Source: JBBSZK01 sp964354995
Lineage (GTDB): Archaea; Nanobdellota; Nanobdellia; Pacearchaeales; GW2011-AR1
DNA: 15,586 bases
Direction of reading: 5' to 3'
Assembly (NCBI GenBank): GCA_964354995.1
Contig: CAYHBQ010000018.1
Location: forward strand, 1 to 15,586
Shown here: positions 11,850-15,586 of the stretch, in pieces
Layout: each line of letters opens with the position of its first letter
Position numbering within the stretch: the stretch's first letter is position 1
Program-made: the position numbers and the translations under genes
Notes under the pieces: generated by a model
The model's input: only the letters and a program-made list of their open reading frames with translations
Told to the model about the DNA's origin: nothing
Database searches by the model: none

Positions 11850-14030
11850 TTAAAAAACATTGCTCGCGCTCGCAACCACGGAGCATGCATTCGGACTTGG
11901 TTCATTACCATAGGCATCGCGACACTTAACATAGTACGTCTGTTGGGGTTTCCACGGGGCAGCATGGATAAATCGTTGCTGTGAACTCACAAGCCGCATC
12001 TCAATCCCCTCGGTGAATACATAGTTACAGCTTGTAAGCGAATACGTACATAAAGAGTCTTCATTTGTGATAAGTCGTAAAATATCCGAATCGTGATACA
12101 AGCGAGTTATTTGCGGAACGGTTCTATCCGTGATGACCGTAAAGTTTGTCATAGCACTCGCAGCATTGCCTCCCGCATCAATACAACGGAAGAAGTACGT
12201 GTAATTCCCCGACGATAACGTAAGTGTCTGTCGATGTTGGTAACTTTCGGTTTCAAACATACTGATGAACGTTCCCTCATCACCAGACATGCTGAACGAA
12301 CAAATAGCTACGCCTTCATCACTGCCATCATCCGTACGAACAGTCAAATTGAGCGGAATAACGTCGGTGCCGCCTGTAAAGGTTCCATTCGGCCCCACAT
12401 TCAAAATATTCAATAGTTGCGAGCCACGCAACATGAACGAGTAACTCTCTTGGTTGATATTGCGGTCGCTTTCATTCTTAAGAGGTTGGTCTTTACATCT
12501 AAAGTAAAACGCGTTTACGGCATTGTCTTTCACTCCGGTCAAATTCGTCTGGCACGGATATTGCTGACGAGCATTCTGTTCGTATACATGCGTCGAGCAA
12601 CTCATATTAGTTTCCATACTCTCATATGCTTTGTCTTGAATGCTCCACCTACATTCTGCCGGCTCGTTAACGTACACGGTCAATGGAACGGTTTGTGTGC
12701 CGAAGCTTACCGGGCTTCCCGATGTAATCGACGTTGCCTCAATAATCGGAGGTGTGGCATCGGGGCTTTTATCGACGCAAAGATTAATGACAAACTCATC
12801 TACATTCACGTTCCCATTCGCATCTTGGCAGCGCACGTAAAAGTTATACAAACCTTCGGTAGGCACTTCAAGCGATTCTCCCTCAACCGCAATGGAATCA
12901 GGAGAAGGCAATCGTAATTGTTGCGTGTGGTTATATCTGAACAAGTTTGATTCTCCGAAGTAGTATCCCATTTCTTCAAATGTTTTATTGCTCACCGTAT
13001 CAACTTTACACTGCGAAGGTTCATTAGTCACCAGCCCAAATTGCAACGGCGTAAATGGCACGATGCATCCATCACCCGTTTGGTCAGAGACTATCTTCGT
13101 GCCCAGCGCACTTGGTCTCGTTTCCAACGGCGCATACCGATGCTGCGGTGTCAATACATTTCTCCACGGCGTTATCGTCGGTGAATTAACATCGTTGCGT
13201 GCCACCCACACACATCGTTCTTCAGCAGACCCTTTGTTCACCAATTCACAAGCTTGTCCGAGCGACTTGCATCGATATTCAGAACACGGTTTGAGCGGAT
13301 CGTTGTTGCATTTTTCACAATCAGCGCCCCCAATCGGTGCCTCCCAAGGCAAACACGCAAGCTCGACAACCTGTTTTTTTTCTTTTTTGTACATCAAAAC
13401 AAACACAACAGCAGCGATACCGACACCCCACAAGAACGCGCCACCGCCCCCACCCGCGCCAAATTCGAGCGTCTTAAACAGAGGTGTTGCAAACGAACTT
13501 TCGGTCGCCTGTAAAAACCCAAATCGCGCGATCGCCGTGCCTACACCCACGGCAATACTTGCCGCCTTAGCCGTATTATCATCTGCACCCAGAAGATTCG
13601 CAATGGCATACGTAATTCCTCCTGCCACCGCTCCCCACATCAATCCCGACACAAGGTGGTTGAGCCCGGTGTATCCCTCTCCAAAGACACCAGGTTTATA
13701 GGTCGTGACGGGCTTTCCATCAACAGGAGCCACAGTCTCTTCACCTCGTCCTGAAAATAACTTGCCAAGCCAATCGCCAATAGTTTCTTTCGCAGGAGCG
13801 TTTTGAGCAGCAGTATCAGCTGCCGAGTCCCCGATATTGACGCCTGCATCTTTAAGGGCCTGGACTTGTGAGGGAGTAAATGCATCTGATCCGGAAGGGT
13901 TTGGTGGACCCAGAGCATAAACACGTTGCGTTTCACCAATAATAAACGCAATTGCAACCGTCGACATAATAAGTAAAAAGAGCTGACCAGAAACAATTGA
14001 ATATCGAATACAACCGACCTCTTCTTTCAT
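11850..14030 (-). CDS. Large Cys-rich membrane protein with four Ig-like disulfide repeats, pilin-cluster partner
   Basis: The protein is 726 residues. Helix one (about 11-33) acts as signal or anchor. An Ala/Pro linker and a glycine-rich block follow, with helices at about 124-146, 155-172 and 193-213 and then a cytoplasm-type patch KKEKKQ. Next is a cysteine cluster: C226, C238, C241, C249, C254, C261 and C273, with APIGGADCEKC and PCSEYRCKSLGQACELVNKG. I recall this block as a hallmark of an unnamed DPANN family. The rest is four tandem modules. Each starts with N-E-x-x-x-C or a variant (C341, C460, C577, C661) and ends in Y/F-x-R/K-C-x-D (C401, C512, C616, C703), often followed by x-x-G-N, with one disulfide presumed per module. 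It heads the cluster from a TATA box at 14052-14060. I infer an export platform or tip/adhesin role; no enzyme motif is visible. Confidence 0.82.
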   Translation of the reverse strand: MKEEVGCIRYSIVSGQLFLLIMSTVAIAFIIGETQRVYALGPPNPSGSDAFTPSQVQALKDAGVNIGDSAADTAAQNAPAKETIGDWLGKLFSGRGEETVAPVDGKPVTTYKPGVFGEGYTGLNHLVSGLMWGAVAGGITYAIANLLGADDNTAKAASIAVGVGTAIARFGFLQATESSFATPLFKTLEFGAGGGGGAFLWGVGIAAVVFVLMYKKEKKQVVELACLPWEAPIGGADCEKCNNDPLKPCSEYRCKSLGQACELVNKGSAEERCVWVARNDVNSPTITPWRNVLTPQHRYAPLETRPSALGTKIVSDQTGDGCIVPFTPLQFGLVTNEPSQCKVDTVSNKTFEEMGYYFGESNLFRYNHTQQLRLPSPDSIAVEGESLEVPTEGLYNFYVRCQDANGNVNVDEFVINLCVDKSPDATPPIIEATSITSGSPVSFGTQTVPLTVYVNEPAECRWSIQDKAYESMETNMSCSTHVYEQNARQQYPCQTNLTGVKDNAVNAFYFRCKDQPLKNESDRNINQESYSFMLRGSQLLNILNVGPNGTFTGGTDVIPLNLTVRTDDGSDEGVAICSFSMSGDEGTFISMFETESYQHRQTLTLSSGNYTYFFRCIDAGGNAASAMTNFTVITDRTVPQITRLYHDSDILRLITNEDSLCTYSLTSCNYVFTEGIEMRLVSSQQRFIHAAPWKPQQTYYVKCRDAYGNEPSPNACSVVASASNVF

Positions 14031-14051
14031 CGATTAAATACGGTTTGCTCG

Positions 14052-14060
14052 TTTATAAAT
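14052..14060 (-). promoter_or_regulatory. TATA box at the head of the pilin-like cluster
   Basis: Minus-strand ATTTATAAA is centred 26 bases before the ATG at 14030, confirming that start as leaderless. Confidence 0.65.
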
Positions 14061-14114
14061 ATTCTCGCAACGACCCACGTTAAATATGAATGATAATCTG
14101 GATGTTCTTTATAT

Positions 14115-14735
14115 CTATTTTTGCGTCAACACAGAAGAACCGCTTCTTACTTCTGCTTCTGCAGACGCAACCGCCGTATTGTTAAGATACCAAATAGCCT
14201 TATATCTCCCCTCATGCAATTCCCCCGGCTTAAAACCATATAAAAGTGACTGTGGGCCCGCTATTGAATTCACTTCAGAATAAATTTGTTCACCTGCATT
14301 ATTAAATATTTTCATCGCAAATTCTTTTGGTTCTACATTCACGCCGCCCCCCACAAAATAAACTCCTTCCGAAGATGAAAACGTGCCCGGGGACTCCGTT
14401 CTTCTCCCAATAATATCTTGGTCCATATCAAATGTAGCCGGATTTCCATCGAGAGCAGGATCTGCATAGGAACAAACAAAAAATTTAGTTTGTATCAAAG
14501 CTCTTAGTCCAGCTTGGCTATATTCACGTGTATTCGCTTGCCTCTGCGCCCGTATCTTCGCAGCTTCAACATTACTCTGTGCAATTTCTTCAGCAGCTAA
14601 ATACCCCGCACCCGCAAGAAGTGCCGCACCACACCCGCTCATCGAACCAACACCCACAGAACCAGCTAGAACAAGTGCTGCCAATCCGCTCGACGCGCAC
14701 GGCCGCTTCCTCTCACCTCTATGTGAAAGGTCCAT
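14115..14735 (-). CDS. Lipoprotein, paralogue of the upstream lipoprotein
   Basis: I chose the ATG at 14735 (206 residues). The open frame runs to 14852 but would overlap the upstream gene by 92 bases and bury the signal peptide. The N-terminus has basic residues, a hydrophobic stretch LAALVLAGSVGVG and the lipobox MSGC with C35 as the lipidated residue. A helical, Ala-rich linker (36-72) follows. The C-terminal domain is beta: KFFVCSYADPALDGN (84-98), an EGVYFVGGGV strand, KEFAMKIFNNAGEQIYSEV, then GRYKAIWYLNN. This is alignable with the protein at 14761-15495 over its whole C-terminal half. The acidic loop after FFVC has lost the calcium-loop pattern seen in the paralogue. TTAAAT at 14763-14768 (minus) is a possible own promoter about 30 bases upstream. 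Confidence 0.78.
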   Translation of the reverse strand: MDLSHRGERKRPCASSGLAALVLAGSVGVGSMSGCGAALLAGAGYLAAEEIAQSNVEAAKIRAQRQANTREYSQAGLRALIQTKFFVCSYADPALDGNPATFDMDQDIIGRRTESPGTFSSSEGVYFVGGGVNVEPKEFAMKIFNNAGEQIYSEVNSIAGPQSLLYGFKPGELHEGRYKAIWYLNNTAVASAEAEVRSGSSVLTQK

Positions 14736-14760
14736 TGAATATGATTTTATGACTCTGCTT

Positions 14761-15495
14761 CTATTTAATGCTTTCGACAACACCTGACCCGCTGTATTGT
14801 CTAGGGGGTCGCATTGAAGGCGATTCACGCTCAGCGCGTGTACAATCAACAACCGTTATCGTTTGTCGCGCCTGTTCGGTCCACTGCCCTAATCCGCATT
14901 CATCGCGTTCCCATCGTATCGTATACGTGCCGGCAGGCAACGCATGGGGCTGATATCTCACTCGATGTCCTCCGCGATGTCCCTGGAAGTTTTTTTGAAA
15001 GAGCTTATTGCCTAAATCATCATAGACTGTGACATCAAGCTTCTTCTCGCTTAATTCCCAGCCGACAAGAGCTATCTTTTCATCGGTTCTAAATGTATCT
15101 CGAGGACCGCCTAGTATCTCTTGTGCTTCCCATATCCCATTCCCATTTCTATCTTCAAAGTCATTGCAGGCAAAGAATTGGCTTTTATTCAGGTAGTTTG
15201 AAGCTACAGGTTGCGACGTGAACCAACGTGCATCACACGGCTCGACTTGTGTCGAGGGCTTAATGCATTGGTCGGTATGTTCATGATACGCGCGGCATAC
15301 AGGGAAATCGAATCGGGGCCCAACGGTCGCTCGAGGGTCATCCGCGCACCGTGTTCGACGAGAAGCATCAGAGTCGTCCCCTATAGTTTGTTCGTTATTA
15401 TCTCCCACGGCTACGTTTGAATTGATACAGCCAGCAAGTCCAGTCGTGGCTACCGCGATAGTTGCAACACGCGCCAATTTCATGGGGCTACACAT
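14761..15495 (-). CDS. Lipoprotein with EF-hand/dockerin-like calcium loop
   Basis: Candidate starts are ATGs at 15507, 15495 and 15483. I chose 15495 (244 residues), because the TATA box at 15515-15524 is centred 24-25 bases before it. The 15483 ATG (MKLARVATIAVATTGLAGC) is also a good signal peptide. The lipobox is LAGC with C23 lipidated, so the protein is anchored outside the membrane. A Cys-containing linker (C50, C67, C77, C87) follows. Then comes FFACNDFE and a 12-residue loop DRNGNGIWEAQE (115-126) that matches the EF-hand pattern D-x-N-x-N-G-x-x-x-x-x-E. The rest is an Ig-like beta domain: KLDVTVYDDLGNKLFQ, LPAGTYTIRWE, TITVVDC. I recall lipoproteins of this FFxCNxFxDxNGDG type as frequent in Woesearchaeota, function unknown. 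It is 25 bases upstream of its paralogue. Confidence 0.8.
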   Translation of the reverse strand: MCSPMKLARVATIAVATTGLAGCINSNVAVGDNNEQTIGDDSDASRRTRCADDPRATVGPRFDFPVCRAYHEHTDQCIKPSTQVEPCDARWFTSQPVASNYLNKSQFFACNDFEDRNGNGIWEAQEILGGPRDTFRTDEKIALVGWELSEKKLDVTVYDDLGNKLFQKNFQGHRGGHRVRYQPHALPAGTYTIRWERDECGLGQWTEQARQTITVVDCTRAERESPSMRPPRQYSGSGVVESIK

Positions 15496-15514
15496 GTTTA
15501 GGAGCATAAGCAGG

Positions 15515-15524
15515 TATATATAAA
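15515..15524 (-). promoter_or_regulatory. TATA box of the tandem lipoprotein genes
   Basis: Minus-strand TTTATATATA is the strongest box at this end. It is 24-25 bases from the ATG at 15495, 36 from that at 15483 and only 12 from that at 15507. Confidence 0.6.
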
Positions 15525-15545
15525 GTTTGTCCCTAGAGAGTTAAG

Positions 15546-15586
15546 AGATCGGAAGAGCGTCGTGTAGGGAAAGAGTGTAGATCTCC
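15546..15586 (-). other. Illumina universal adapter (reverse complement), not genomic
   Basis: AGATCGGAAGAGCGTCGTGT and the following bases are the reverse complement of the same adapter found at the left end. Forty of the 41 bases match; the last base differs. Genomic sequence ends at about 15545. Confidence 0.98.

Noticed and set aside
11849..11965. Longer N-terminus for the MNRRGEL pilin-like protein
   Set aside because: It lies within the coding end of the 726-residue gene. The ATG one base after that stop gives a proper class III-type signal.
12988..13701. 237-codon open frame antisense to the large pilin-cluster protein
   Set aside because: The opposing frame has coherent domains and conserved cysteines. 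This one is Pro/Ser/Thr-rich without structure and with no promoter.
14736..14852. Upstream start for the downstream lipoprotein
   Set aside because: It overlaps the preceding gene by 92 bases and would put 39 residues before the lipoprotein signal peptide. The ATG at 14735 gives a normal lipobox position.
10..15585. 40-bp perfect terminal inverted repeat suggesting a transposon, virus or linear plasmid
   Set aside because: The repeat is the Illumina universal adapter in both orientations, and no transposase or replication gene is present.
1..15586. CRISPR array, insertion sequence or phage genes
   Set aside because: I saw no spaced direct repeats, no transposase or integrase motifs and no phage structural genes on either strand.

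Overview
This window looks like a whole short contig from a DPANN archaeon. Woesearchaeota/Pacearchaeota-like is my best guess, because the surface-protein set resembles what I recall from those groups; no rRNA is present to settle it. Archaeal affiliation is secure: eL43 (L37Ae), RNA polymerase subunit P (Rpo12), prefoldin beta, archaeal SepF, an archaeosortase-family protein and a methanococcal-type S-layer protein are all here. Most start codons sit 25-29 bases behind an A/T-rich TATA-like box, as expected for leaderless archaeal mRNAs. Both ends are unremoved Illumina adapter (1-49 and 15546-15586), so the usable sequence is 50-15545.

Layout. Positions 76-149 encode tRNA-Pro(UGG). Positions 196-917 hold a housekeeping operon: rpl37ae, a 45-residue rpoP, and pfdB. 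sepF follows (972-1361), then a small four-helix membrane protein on the minus strand (1410-1787). From a divergent promoter region a CARDB-like, membrane-anchored surface protein runs right (1891-3549), followed by an archaeosortase-family transpeptidase (3584-4135) and a DedA-family membrane protein (4128-4751).

Positions 4748-5992 hold two minus-strand, single-pass extracytoplasmic proteins that look distantly related to each other. Positions 6079-8673 hold the 864-residue S-layer protein, with a long structured leader that shares a 358-base intergenic region with a divergent winged-helix regulator (9032-9391).

Positions 9388-14030 are a minus-strand cluster of four pilin-like proteins and one large Cys-rich membrane protein with four disulfide-type Ig-like repeats. 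Positions 14115-15495 hold two tandem, homologous lipoproteins, one with a canonical EF-hand/dockerin-type calcium loop.

How the genes fit together. Apart from the translation and division genes at the left edge, nearly everything encodes the cell envelope: S-layer, sorted or anchored surface protein, sorting enzyme, membrane flippase-like protein, pilin-like complex and lipoproteins. The pilin-like cluster lacks an assembly ATPase, a TadC-like platform and a prepilin peptidase in this window. It is the best candidate for a poorly described system: a DPANN-specific pilus or pseudopilus-like surface machine. That function is inference from N-terminal architecture and gene order.
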